Below, piece after piece: positions 1 through 10,927 of a stretch of 64,000 nt of DNA; the first letter of the stretch is position 1; each line of letters begins with the position of its first letter. The position numbers were made by a program, and so were the translations under genes. The stretch lies in assembly GCF_035222375.1 (NCBI RefSeq), contig NC_085887.1:657501-721500 (forward strand), read 5' to 3'. Under the pieces are notes generated by a model. The model saw only the letters and a list, made by a program, of their open reading frames with translations. It did no database searches and was not told the origin of the DNA. Source of the DNA: Podospora pseudocomata (taxonomy: Eukaryota; Ascomycota; Sordariomycetes; Sordariales; Podosporaceae).

Positions 1-3000
1 GTCAGAACCAGAACCAGAGGATGAACCCATCACCCTTTGGGACATGAGCAACAATGCAGACTGGTGGGTGACAGCCAAGGACTGGAACGAGCGTTTCGAG
101 AGACCAGGACGACCAGTGGTCTACGGGGAAGACACCCCACCGAGCACACCAAGGCAGAACCTCACCCAGACGACGTACCTCTTGCTATACCCTGCCACGA
201 ACTACACGACTCAGTTGCATGGTTTGACTGCATTTACGACTACTGCAGAGTCCATTATCGATTCAAGGTTTACCACGAGGTATTCCCTTCCAGACGAGAT
301 AACGACCCCATCTTGCAAGTACACAAGGCAGGATCGGAGGAGGATTGGAATTATACCACAACAACGGAAGGAAAATACACACTTGTTGTGGAAAACATGG
401 TCCCCACAGGATGTTGGGACAAGGATGCTTTGGATCTCGAGGACTGTGAACACGTTTGGTGCGCCCGTCACCGCCGCGCAAAGGCAAGAGACTGGCACCG
501 ACAGAAGAGCCAAGCAAGGGTCAGGAAGAAGGCCAACAAGAAAGTCACTCGGTCAAAGGGGTACCCAGGAAGAGACCTCCCATATGATGCCTATGGAGAA
601 TACGGAACATTGGAAGAACTCGCCAACGAGTATTTGGGACCCGATTTCCGCAGACGACTAGAACAACAGTACCTCGAGCGACACGAGATGTTCTATTACA
701 CCACTAGAGAATCAGGACTGGAGTCAGACGCCGTGAATTTGGCAAGCGACTACCACTTACGACAGAAAGCGTGGGAAAGACAATGTTCGGGACCATCCGA
801 TTTTACCAGAGTCCCACGTACGGGAACGGCCAACGGGCCTCCCCAGGCCCCAGTGGAACAAACTAATTCCACGACGACGGATCACAACTCGCATCAGGAG
901 GCCGCGAGCCGGATCCAAGAAAAGACCTCCATGGTGGCACTACGAGACAGTTGCCGGAGCCACAGTGTTAGGAAACCAAAGTGCCCTGACAGTAGTAGTT
1001 CGATGGACAAACTCCAAAGGAAAGGAGTATCGAGCAGTTGCAGTGATCGACTCAGGGAGTTCGATCAACATCGTCAACCCCTCGTTCGTGAACAAGACGA
1101 GGATGCCGTGGGTCATGAAGAAAACACCATACAGAATGAGGACCTACGAAGGGCAAACGGCCAGTTATGATGGAGGAATCAGTTCACGGGAAACGACACT
1201 CTTGATCACGGTGGACGACGACCCGCAGGAAGTGGACTTCGATATCCTGCCAACCGGACCCAAGTGTGACATGATCTTGGGACATCCGTGGTTGAAGAAG
1301 TACAACCCGGATATAGACTGGGAGAATGGCCATCTCAACTCCAGGCTTGACACCAGACGGGTGAACAGAGCTGAACTGGATAGAGCTCCCAGGTGCCCAG
1401 AGGGACAAGAGAGCCCCTGCGAGCATACGAGACATACGAGCCACGACGAGCCGATGTCAACTGACAGAGGAAGTACCAAGGAAGGACCCTCGCACACCAG
1501 AGAACCAGAAGGTTGGGTGATGTATGTCAGACCAGAGAAGCTAGAGGAAGACCCGAGTGACGACTCGAGGCACAAGCCTCCCAAGGAAAAGGAGGACCTC
1601 AGCAACATTCCGAAAGAATACCACAGTTTTACAGTCTTCAGACACAAGATGAAGGACGAGCTCCCCAAGAGAACCTCTTTCGACCACGAGATCCGATTGA
1701 AGGAAGGAGCAAAGTTACGATACCACAAAGCATATCACCTAGGTCCACGACAGGACAAAGCCTTACAAGAGTACATCAAGGAGAACCTACCAAAGGGGTT
1801 TATCAGAGAATCACAAAGCGAAGCAGCTTACCCCATTTTATTCGTGCCTAAGAAAGGAACGACAGATTTAAGGCTTGTGGTCGATTATCGACAACTCAAC
1901 GAGGAAACGATCAAGAATAGGTATCCGCTGCCGCTTATCAGGGAGATGAAGGACCGACTGGCAGGCGCCCAATGGTTCAGTCGACTGGATCTTCCGATGG
2001 CCTTTGGCCACATCCGGATTAAGGAAGGGGATGAATGGAAAACAGCTTTCAGGACTCGCTACGGACACTTTGAGTACCAAGTCATGCCATTTGGACTCAC
2101 TAACGCCCCTGCGACATTCCAAAGCATGATTGACCACACCCTGCGCCCATATCTGGATCGATTCGCCTTTGTATACCTAGACGACATCTTGATCTATTCG
2201 AAGACCCTCAAAGAACACAGACAGCACGTACGACAGATCTTACAAACACTGCAGGATGCAGGACTCTCGGTGAACCCACGAAAAAGCGAATTCCACGTGC
2301 AGAAGACAGTCTTTTGGGATTCGAAATTACACCAGGAGAGATCCGCATGGAACCAGCTAAGATCACGGCAGTCCGGGACTGGCCGACACCAACAAACCAG
2401 AAGGAAGTTAGGATGTTCATTGGATTCATCAACTTCTACAGATCATTCATCAAAGGATTTGGGAAAATTGCAAAACCGTTGCACGAGTTGACCGGCGAAG
2501 GAACACCATTTAAGTGGAAACAACAACAACAAGACGCCTTCGACCAACTCAAGGACGCTATCAGCAGCGAACCCGTACTACGAATGCCAGACTTCAGCAG
2601 ACCATTCTATGTCGAGACCGATGCGTCAGACTTTGCTATTGGAGCAGAGCTCTATCAATACTTTAACGACGGCCGACACCCGGTAGGATTTGTCTCAAAA
2701 AGATTTCTGGACCAGCACTCAACTACCCAATCCACGACAAGGAACTCATGGCCATCATCGAGGCATTTGACGAATGGAGACCATATCTCAGTGGGACTGA
2801 GGAACCAGTGGATGTATTCACAGACCACCGGAATTTGAAGTACTTCGTCACGAAGGAACTAAGTCCAAGACAAGTACGATGGGCAGAATTCCTTGCCCCT
2901 TCAACTTCCGCATCCACTATGTCAAAGGAAAAGAGAACGCTAGAGCAGACGCGCTCAGCAGAAGACCAGACCACAAGGGTAACGAAAAGATCGATGCAGC

Positions 3001-4412
3001 CCCCTCTTTAAAGAAAAAAAAGACGGAACACTGGAACACGCCATCCAGATCTGGGAAGACTGCACAAGAACCTATCACACGAAATGGGAAGATTACGAGT
3101 TCCAAGCCAAACGACAAGACGTCGATGAGGATGAGATACAGGAACTAGGTCTACGGGCCGGGCCCGACGACAACGACCCAGTATGGTACAACGACAAGGC
3201 CTACGTACCAGCAGACAAGAGACGAGCGTGTGTCACGAAACTCCACAGCGACAAACTCGGAGGACACCCAGGTATCAGAAAAACGCTCGAACGCGTACAA
3301 CAGCACTACGCATTTCCAGGAATGAAAAGGATCGTGGAAGAAGCGGTAAGAGAATGTGAGATATGTATCAAGAGCAAAGCAGCAAGACACAAACCCTACG
3401 GACTTCTCGAACCCCTTCCCACAGCAGAACGAGCGTGGGGATCCATCTCCATGGACTTCATCACCAAACTCCCCAGCTCAACGGTACCAGATGGAACCAA
3501 CACCAAGTACGACGCCATCTGGGTAGTGGTTGACAGACTCACCAAGTGGGCATACTTCATTCCTTTCAGAGAAACCACTACGGCAGAACAGCTCGCCTAC
3601 CTATTCGAACGGAACATCGTGAGCCAACATGGACTGCCAGATGACATCACTTCGGACAGAGACAAACTCTTCACCTCTAAGTTTTGGCAAGCCCTGATGA
3701 AACGACTAGACGTCAAGTCAAAACTCTCGACAGCGTTCCACCCCCAGACAGATGGACAGACCGAACGACTCAACCAAGTCATTGAACAATACCTTCGGTG
3801 CTACATCAACTTCGAACAGGACAACTGGGTTGACCTGTTACCAACCGCTCAGTTAGCATACAACTCGAGCAACACAGAGACAACGAACGTCTCACCATTC
3901 TTTGCCAACTACGGATTCCAACCCGAGTTACGACAGGGACCAACAGCAGAGGTACCACGTGCAGCGATCCACGCAGGACGATTGCAGGAGATGCACAACA
4001 TGTTGAAAGAAACACTCGAAGTTGTCAGGGAACGAATGCGCACCCACTACGACAAACATAGGGTCGAGGGACCTCCCCTCGAGGAGGGAGATAAAGTGTT
4101 TCTTCTCACACGCAATCTTCACACGAAACGACCAAGCAAGAAACTGGATTTCAAGAAGATCGGGCCATTCAAGATCAAGAAAAAAAGATCTCAACATCTA
4201 ACTACGAATTATCCCTTCCCGATTCCATGCGAGTACGAACCAAAGTATTCCACATTTCCCTTCTTGAACCAGCCCCAAAGAAAGCAAAACTCGAGACACG
4301 GCTCGAGGTGGTCGACGACGAAGAAGAATTTGACGTCGAGAATATCCTGATTCACGAATCAGCAACAACGAACTCCAATATCTCGTCAAATGGCTGGATT
4401 ACGGACCAGAGT

Positions 4413-5057
4413 CTAACTCGTGGGAACCTGTCGACTTCCTGGACTGCCCGGAGAAGCTCCAGCAGTTTCACCGACAGAACCCAGACCGACCTGGGATAAA
4501 AGATTTGGATCCAACGACGACCAGTCGACACCCGAGAAATCAAGGTTACCAGCGTCCCCAAAGGACAACAGGGAACGATCGACCTCTGCGACTGGGAACT
4601 CCGATTCCCGAGTAACAGCAGGATTAGCAACCTCCGCCTGCTCCCCTGCTTCCTCTTCCCGCAACAGAGTGTATTCCCGAGAAAATGCCTCACCCGCCTT
4701 CAACTGCAGTGCGCGAGACTGAGCCTCCAGACGAAGGAGCTTCGAAAGCGTCTCTTCCTTCTCCTGGTCTAAGCGCCGTTTCTCTTCAAGAAGACCACGA
4801 AGCACCGACGAGGGCTCACCATAAATATTGCAAGAATTCGCCCCCGCTTGCAGACAATTCTGACAAGACAAGCTACGGTCGGCAGCCTTACAGTTTGTAA
4901 GCCGCAGCCGCTTACAACGAGAACAATCGACGGGCATGGCGAAACCGAAAGTATTAGCGTAATCAACAAGGGAATAACGACGTTCGGTAGAAGATCGCGG
5001 TTGCGACTTCTTTCTTTGAGTTTTTTGATAATTCTTCTGCACCCTGTTAGCAGGCAT
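4413..5057 (-). CDS. Antisense Cys-cluster/coiled-coil ORF inside the gypsy element
   Basis: An open frame of about 214 codons lies on the strand opposite to pol, between the integrase/chromodomain region and the 3' LTR. From the Met at 5057 the protein has a basic N-terminus, then a cysteine cluster (CSRCKRLRLTNC, later CQNC and another Cys) that could bind zinc, then a Glu/Lys/Leu/Arg-rich stretch that looks like a coiled coil, and an acidic Ser/Gly-rich tail. The frame stays open 57 bases further upstream to 5114. Its 3' end overlaps the chromodomain end of the sense frame tail to tail by roughly 85 bases. I recall similar antisense ORFs of this type in other fungal gypsy elements but cannot confirm it here. 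Function is unknown. A DNA- or RNA-binding accessory role is only a guess. Confidence 0.55.
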   Translation of the reverse strand: MPANRVQKNYQKTQRKKSQPRSSTERRYSLVDYANTFGFAMPVDCSRCKRLRLTNCKAADRSLSCQNCLQAGANSCNIYGEPSSVLRGLLEEKRRLDQEKEETLSKLLRLEAQSRALQLKAGEAFSREYTLLREEEAGEQAEVANPAVTRESEFPVAEVDRSLLSFGDAGNLDFSGVDWSSLDPNLLSQVGLGSVGETAGASPGSPGSRQVPTS

Positions 5058-5135
5058 TTTAGAAAAGGATGAAAGGGAAAACTTACAGTCACAACGACAA
5101 TTTCCTAGCGTCAAGGGTCTTCGAGGCGAAGACCA

Positions 5136-5151
5136 GGGAGGAGAGGAAACG
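5136..5151 (+). other. Polypurine tract of the gypsy element
   Basis: A purine-rich run (GGGAGGAGAGGAAACG) sits immediately before the TGTTAC start of the 3' LTR. This is the expected place and composition for the plus-strand primer of an LTR retroelement. Confidence 0.75.
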
Positions 5152-5596
5152 TGTTACGTCCCAAGCGTAATACCCCTATACAGGAACCACTGGGTGGTAC
5201 CCGAGGTGCTGGGCACCTCAGCCAATCATTGGGCCAGGGATGGAAAGACCCACAAGCCCCGTGCAACCAATCAGGAGTTGCTCAGTCTGATCAGTGGCCA
5301 AGACCACTGAGCACACTGAGCAAGGTACAAAGATACTTCAGAAATATATGTAGACAGCTTGACATAAATAGGGGGGAGCGCCGGGCGCTCCCCGTATCGA
5401 GGAATCTGATTCCTCATGCAAGCAATTCAAGTTCATTTGTCTACAATCTACTTTCAGTAGCTCTTTGTTAGAACAACCTGTTGTTGACAGTGAACCCGTG
5501 TCTGAGACGCTTGTCACAACCTTCGATCATCCTGTCATATTCACCTTCGGCGTACTGCCTTGCAGTCTGTATCCATTCCTGGTGCAGGTTGTAACA
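5152..5596 (+). repeat. 3' LTR of the gypsy element
   Basis: A 445-bp long terminal repeat with ends TGTTAC...GTAACA, a perfect 6-bp inverted terminus. It is recognised because a second copy of the same family lies at 56960-57465. Inside are a CATAAATAG TATA-like box near 5362-5371, followed by a GC-rich hairpin (GGGAGCGCCGGGCGCTCCC), and an upstream dyad CAGTGG...CCACTG. The base after the LTR is already inside a pogo transposase gene. Confidence 0.92.
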
Positions 5597-6013
5597 CCCA
5601 TCGTACGCCAACAGGAGGCGCGTCGCGTTCGCGTAGCATTCGGTTGGCCATATCTTCTACGTACGAAAGCCGGGGATGGAATGCACGTGCAGATAGCTCA
5701 ATTATATATTGAACAATCGTTTTCTCTTCCAAATCCGTGAGTTTGCGCGAGTTGGCTGGAATATCGTGTCTTGCAGGTCGGCCATTATACTGGTCGCGGA
5801 GGGTACCATAAGGTATAGAATAAAGCTTGGCTGCAGCCCGAAGGCTTAAAGAAGGTTTGTTTTTAAGAGCTTCGATAGCCAAAATAACCTTGGCTTCATT
5901 TGAAGAAGAATCCATTTTTGGTGGTGGAGGAAATTGTTGTCAAAGGAGAAGAACGCATATCTTATAAAAAGTGGTCGGCTCGCTTATCCGGTCGGCTCGC
6001 TTATCACGCACGT
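5597..6013 (-). mobile_element. Fot1/pogo transposon, 5' fragment
   Basis: The right-hand remnant of a DNA transposon split by the gypsy insertion. On the minus strand the transposase begins with a Met at 5915 and runs about 106 codons to the LTR border. It starts with a psq-type helix-turn-helix (ALKNKPSLSLRAAAKLYSIP, then PYGTLRDQYNGR) and continues into a CENP-B-like second helix-turn-helix region (KLTDLEEKTIVQYI). The outer end at 6013 is an inverted-repeat end followed by TA, the usual pogo/Tc1 target. The rest of the element should lie left of the window, beyond the gypsy 5' LTR. Confidence 0.85.
5973..6013 (-). repeat. Terminal inverted repeat of pogo copy A
   Basis: The end contains a 17-bp unit (GGTCGGCTCGCTTATCC) repeated in tandem at 5973-5989 and 5990-6006 with one change. 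It ends in ...GCACGT and is followed by TA at 6014-6015. Read on the minus strand it matches the left end of the second pogo copy at 55943-55983. Confidence 0.8.
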
Positions 6014-6163
6014 TAGTAAAGAAGACACTGTGGATTATCTACAGTGCTCGCTGCACTACTCCCACGACTCCCCCGGAGCAAAGAAAGTTAAAAATGCGAG
6101 GCAGAATCAGTCATCTCCATGTCTCTGGCTCTGATCATCCAATTCTTTGGTGATTCCCTATCC

Positions 6164-6866
6164 CTATGCCACGGTTTCTCGTGACATGGCAGAGAGATAT
6201 CCATCAACAAGGCAAAAAAGGGGTTTGTCAAAAAATTTTCTCACTGGATCCCGATGACAGTGTTCAAAAGGTCTCTTGATACCTCCTTGCCTGAGCAGAA
6301 GGTTGATATTTGACAGCCGGAGACCAGAAGAAACAATAGAGAGAGGCGTCACCAGCATCCCTCGAAAGCTTACCTGCTCTGTAAGCCTCACCACCGGCAC
6401 ATTTTTGATCAATTCAAGTAGCACGAATGGTGAGCGATCGAAGACAACTTACTGCATCGAATCTTAAGCAGAGCTCCAGCAGTAGGTGCGTAACCATAGT
6501 GTGATGCAAACGGTCGTTTTCGCCGTCCAAAGCATCGTGGTACATGAGTAGCCCGTTGATAGACTTCTCGGCCTCCTTGTCAGTGAAGTCTCCGATGCCG
6601 AGAAGATACTCAAGCCAATCTTCCCGATCACTTTTGATCGCTTGATTGACGAGGCTGTCATCGTATTCAAATGGAACATCCGTGACATTGGGACGGGTGC
6701 GCTCGATGTCAATGATCCCGACCATGTGTTTGTTGGCGAGAGCCAGATTGAGCTGATCTTCGGCTGACAAATAATGGGATTGGAGCAGAAGCCGGATGAT
6801 GTGTTGAGCTTGCTGAGAGGAATCCAATGTACCGGTTGTCGGCATTGACTCGGTGTTGATGGCCAT
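6164..6866 (-). CDS. Small ankyrin-like hypothetical protein
   Basis: Proposed exons are 6866-6453 and 6373-6164. The 79-bp intron has a GTAAGT donor and a CAG acceptor and keeps the frame. The product would be about 207 aa. The N-terminus (HIIRLLLQSHYLSAEDQLNLALANK) resembles an F-box-like helical start. Later segments such as LVNQAIKSDREDWLEYLLG and TPLSIVSSGLRLSNINLLL have the helix-turn-helix rhythm of weak ankyrin repeats. No catalytic motif is visible. It lies about 150 bp from the end of a pogo transposon, so its 3' end may have been shaped by that insertion. Without the intron the first frame simply stops after 150 codons. The assignment is tentative. Confidence 0.45.
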
Positions 6867-7357
6867 ACTGACCAGATGAGACAGGTATATGAGATAATAT
6901 AGCGTTGATGGTGTTCTGGTGCTTTGTTGGTATGTGTGTATTGATGATGAATGAAGTTGGATGGCCTAGAAGTAAGGTCTGAAGCTGGGAGGTGGATTTC
7001 AATTACTGAAATATGCTTCTACCGATAGCATTGTTAAGTCACAAGTCCTTTTTTCATCCTGAAACATACATGTGGCGTGTTTTCGTGATGGATACCCAGT
7101 TTCAGAAAATACAAATAACAGCAAGACAGTCCTGTAGGTAGAATCGTATGTCTTTGTTGCTTCTACAAAATGACTTCGTCCCCGGCTATAGACATGTCTT
7201 TTTTTCAAAAACAGAGATTTGATGGCCAACAGAAACAGCGCCTTTTCCCAGCCATGCCCAAAACACCAAGCTGGCCAGGTTCTGTACAAAATGATATCCC
7301 GACAGGCATAATACATGCGCCGCTCGATCCATCTTTGATCAAGCAAGCCGGTCATCT
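6867..7357. other. Intergenic, no gene seen
   Basis: This stretch is the 5' flank of the small ankyrin-like gene and the 3' flank of the ferritin-like gene. Short open frames here have no recognisable domain. Confidence 0.6.
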
Positions 7358-8491
7358 TCAACCCGACTTGCCACGCAAGAGAGCCGTTGCAAGGGTTGCA
7401 GGCTGTTCCAAGATGACAGCTGGACCAGCAATGACCGACTCCTTTGTGGGCGCCCCCTGTCGATCCGCAACGCACGCAACGATGACCCCCTTGGTCTCAA
7501 AGTTGCGAGGGATAGTCACCCAGATCTCCTCGCGGGGCCAGTGACGCGTGTTAATGGGAACACTGATACTGGCCGTTGCATGAAAGAACACGGCATAATA
7601 CTGGATGCGCTTGTTGAAGTAGGGCTGGTTACGTGGGTCGTCAAAGTGCAGACTGATCCTCGAGCCTGGCGTCAGGCTCACAGTGTCCTTCCCAGCCGAA
7701 AGGGCCGGCAGCCGTTGTCGGTTGTGGGGAAATTCCGGGTTCTCACGCGGACAGCTTCCAGGGACAATGAATGCATTGGTGGAGTCCAGAATTTCACCGG
7801 CGAAAGGGAAGATGGTGTCGGATGGACCGCCGAATGGATCTGCCTTCCAAATGTCCAGCAGCGCCCACACCTCGTGGCGGGTCTCAACCTCGGCGATGGC
7901 CAACATGGCTCCTTTGTTGAAGTCGAGCTTGGGAAGCTGCACCAGACCTGTAAGGAAGGCCATGCTGGAAATCTCAAGTACCGTCATCAGCGCCATATAC
8001 CCAACGGGCTCAGTAAAGGGGAACCGATATTGGCAACGACCGGGCTTGATGGAGGTCGGCGAGATTTGGTTCTGGAAGATGCGCAGATGGCCGGCCTCGT
8101 TATTGCGGATCTCCATCAGGCGCCTATACGTGGTGTTGGGCATCCCCGCCTTGACGAAATCTTGTGGGGTGAAGGCCTCAATGCCTTGCTGATAAAACTC
8201 AAAGATTAGCCATTCGGCCGACAAGAGGTTCTGCCAAACCCAGTCATCAACACCAGGGGGCCCTTTCTGGGTTGGGAAGATTGGATCCGAAATGTTGCCT
8301 GGGAAGGGTCTATCGGTGCCCCAGTAATAATTGTAAAGATCTGACTGGCCTGGAATGGGGCCGTATGTGGGATCCGCCAGTCTCTGAGCTTCTCCGGAAT
8401 AATGAGGCGGTACCAGAGAAGCCGGGGCTGCTCTCACATGGTCGCAAAAGAGCGTCACTGCCCATGCCAGGAGGGGGGATTTGACGGCCAT
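7358..8491 (-). CDS. Secreted ferritin-like (Rds1-type) protein
   Basis: A single-exon gene of 377 aa. I chose the Met at 8491, not the upstream in-frame Met at 8743, because it opens a signal peptide (MAVKSPLLAWAVTLF... with cleavage near ...RAAPA, residues 20-23). The body is a ferritin-like four-helix domain. Likely di-iron ligands are E93, E132-x-x-H135, E173 and E203-x-x-H206, the full E/ExxH/E/ExxH set of the ferritin fold. Fungal relatives are named after fission yeast Rds1, a stress-responsive protein. The C-terminal third is a beta-rich domain. Iron binding and secretion follow from the motifs, and the exact reaction is unknown. The gene is divergent from the P450 across about 740 bp. 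Confidence 0.85.
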   Translation of the reverse strand: MAVKSPLLAWAVTLFCDHVRAAPASLVPPHYSGEAQRLADPTYGPIPGQSDLYNYYWGTDRPFPGNISDPIFPTQKGPPGVDDWVWQNLLSAEWLIFEFYQQGIEAFTPQDFVKAGMPNTTYRRLMEIRNNEAGHLRIFQNQISPTSIKPGRCQYRFPFTEPVGYMALMTVLEISSMAFLTGLVQLPKLDFNKGAMLAIAEVETRHEVWALLDIWKADPFGGPSDTIFPFAGEILDSTNAFIVPGSCPRENPEFPHNRQRLPALSAGKDTVSLTPGSRISLHFDDPRNQPYFNKRIQYYAVFFHATASISVPINTRHWPREEIWVTIPRNFETKGVIVACVADRQGAPTKESVIAGPAVILEQPATLATALLRGKSG

Positions 8492-9234
8492 AATGCCGAG
8501 AAGTACCGAATCTGAATCTAGGACTTGATTGTTTTGAAGAACCTGAAGGTTGAGGCTGAACTGGGAAGATATTATATGAAGACAAACGGGGGCTGATCCC
8601 AGCACGCGATCAACTTGTTTCGAAGGTAAAGATGACAGACAGGAGGCGGTCTTTTGAGATCCGAGGGAATTGAAACTACTCACGGAACGGGCCCAAGAAC
8701 ACCCAAGAAAATCCGGCTCAAAACCATCCGGTACGCGACTCATTCCGTCTGCGCACCGGGAGGAAGACTACAAGTAAAACGTGCGGTAAACTAGGAACGT
8801 GGTGTTTTCACATTGAAGCTGCCTCAAAGCCACTCACAACCGGGCGAACCTTGAGTAAGTAGTCGGTGCGATGAAAGATTCTCGGGTCGGAGTCTTGGGT
8901 AACGGTTGCAGTTAAAGAAGGAAGCAGATTGGGACGATCCCTCATCAATTGCCGCCGGCCTTGCGTATTGCGACCGACGATGCACCGGCGTATACCAGTA
9001 TTCTCTCGGATATTGCTGAAAAAGTCATTGAAAACCTGGATCAAGGCGCCGTGGGTGACGACCTTCCCTCCACGGAATATTAACGGCTGACCGAGCATTC
9101 GGGACTGTCTCCAAGCTCCGGGATCCTGTCGCACTACATCAAGAGAGGAGACGGTTTTCGTGAGCAATGCTTTTCTTGAACCTCTCACTCTTCTGTTGAC
9201 TTATACCTACCCTGCGTTTCACCTTTCTGTTATC
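8492..9234. promoter_or_regulatory. Divergent promoter region, ferritin-like / P450
   Basis: 743 bp between two divergent starts (8491 on minus, 9235 on plus). It must hold both promoters. Long open frames here are extensions or shadows without recognisable domains. I see no clear TATA box. Confidence 0.55.
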
Positions 9235-10927
9235 ATGTTCCTGTTTGCCCTCGCAGTGGCAGCGGCTATTTGCGTGTTCCAGCTTGCTCACTCTCTCCAG
9301 AGAAAGAAATCTGTCCGACGGCGAAATGATGAAGAAGCAGCTCGGTTGGGATGCAGCCCCGCTTGCGTGATGCCCACCAAGGGGTTCTTGGGGTTCGGCC
9401 GGCTTGTTGAGAGTGTCAAGGCCACCAAGGCCGACAGAGGTCCCCAGTACGTCGTCGAGGCCATCGACCAGGAGATGGGCAAAGATGTGCACACCTGTGT
9501 GGTCCCGATTGCCGACTACGAGCTTATCGTGACCCGCGATCCCGCCAACGTCCAGGCCATGCTCGCCAGCAAGGCCCCCGACTGGGATGTTGGGGAGCAG
9601 AGAAATGCTAGTTGGAAACCGCTTTTTGGCTCCGGCGTCTTCACCAGTAGAGGCGAAGCCTGGAAGCACTCCCGTGCTCTGGTGCGACCTCAGTTCACCA
9701 AAGACCAGATCAACGACCTTGCTTTGATCGAGCGCCATGTCCAGCAGTTGTTCTCTGCCATTGACAGATCATACGGAGCCGGTGAGAAGGGATGGACCGC
9801 CAGTTTCGACCTGCAGCCCCTTTTTTACAACATGACCCTGGACATCACCACCGAGCTTATTTATGGGTACTCGGTTCATTCTCAGAACCCATCGGAGCGG
9901 GTTGAGTTGCCCGTTATCCCTGGGTATGAACCTCCCGACCGGGAGAATATCGGCACCCACATGGACGCCGGGAAGGCCTGGGTAGAGACACGAGGAGCCC
10001 TCTGGAAATACCGCTGGCTGCTGCCGACCAGGGAGTTCAACGCCCACTGCGCAGCTGTGCATAAATACGCCGAGTGGTTTGTGCAGTTGAGGCTCCAGCG
10101 CGGAGACAAGTATTTGGCCGGGATTCAGTCCGAGACTGGGCTCACCTCCCCGGGTCGCTACATCCTCTTAGATGAGCTTGCAAAGCTAACACAGGACCCC
10201 GTTGAGCTGCGCAGCCAGACACTCAACATCCTTACTGCCGGTCGAGACACCACAGCTTCCCTAATTGGATGGGTTTTCTACTTCCTGGCACGCCATCAGG
10301 TTGTCTTCAACAAGCTGCGAGAGCAAATTCTACAACAGTTTGGTCCATACCACCCATCCCAACCGAGCGGCATCGAGTTCAAAGAGCTGCGAGACTCCAT
10401 CCCATACATCAACTCGGTCGTCAATGAGGCCCTTCGCATGGCGCCTGTCATCCCGCTCAATGAAAGAGTAGCCGTCCGGGACACGGTTTTGCCGCGGGGC
10501 GGCGGGGACGACGGCAACGACCCCATGTTTGTGCCGAAGGGAACGCAGGTCCTCATCCCAACTTACGCCATGACGAGGAGGGATGATATCTGGGGCCCTG
10601 ACGTGAATCAATTCCGACCTGAAAGGTGGGAGGAGAATGGAGGCCGCAAATTCGGCTTCGAGTTCATTCCATTTGGCGGCGGTATCCGTCAGTGTTTGGG
10701 TCGTGAGTATTCGCCCCTCCCGTGGAGGTTGGCTCAGAAGAACCTGGACTGACAGAAAGACAGAACAATTTGCGCGAACGAAAACCGCATATGTTATTGT
10801 GAGATTACTGCAGCGATACGACAAGATCGAGAACGCGCAAGAGCCAGCCGATGCCCCTATGAGGTTCCACCATACCATCGAAAACAGAAGCGGGAGCGGT
10901 GTGCAGGTCAGGCTGCACGAGGCATGA
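9235..10927 (+). CDS. Cytochrome P450, CYP52-like
   Basis: Exons are 9235-10702 and 10764-10927, giving 543 aa. The 61-bp intron has a GTGAGT donor and a CAG acceptor, and splicing restores the heme loop as FGGGIRQCLGQQFA. The Met at 9235 opens an N-terminal membrane anchor (MFLFALAVAAAICVFQLA). An upstream frame extension begins only with GTG. Family motifs are the I-helix AGRDTTA (residues 335-341), the K-helix E398-A-L-R401, FRPERW, and the heme cysteine C487. The general layout recalls the CYP52/CYP63 group of fatty-acid or alkane hydroxylases on the ER membrane. The substrate cannot be read from the sequence. Confidence 0.93.

Larger units (their letters stand above)
1..5596 (+). mobile_element. 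Ty3/gypsy LTR retroelement, 3' part, decayed
   Basis: A retroelement fossil whose 5' LTR and start lie left of the window. Parts in order are a gag-like basic region (about 1-950), a retropepsin-like protease with a DSGSS motif (about 965-1360), reverse transcriptase with a YLDD box (about 1620-2490), RNase H (about 2500-2990), an integrase with an HHCC-like N-terminus and DDE core (about 3240-4200), a chromodomain-like end (about 4330-4500), an antisense ORF, a polypurine tract and the 3' LTR. The domain order RT-RNase H-integrase-chromodomain is that of Ty3/gypsy chromoviruses. The pol frame is broken in several places (about four or five), so the copy looks inactive. It cannot be dated from its own LTR pair because only one LTR is in view. 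It is inserted in a Fot1/pogo transposon. Confidence 0.93.

Noticed and set aside
7541-8209. A 222-codon plus-strand frame
   Set aside because: It is antisense to the ferritin-like gene, which has a signal peptide and all metal ligands.
8492-8743. 84-codon N-terminal extension of the ferritin-like protein
   Set aside because: It would bury the signal peptide that starts at 8491.
9160-9234. 25-codon N-terminal extension of the P450
   Set aside because: It begins with GTG, and the ATG at 9235 gives a normal membrane anchor.
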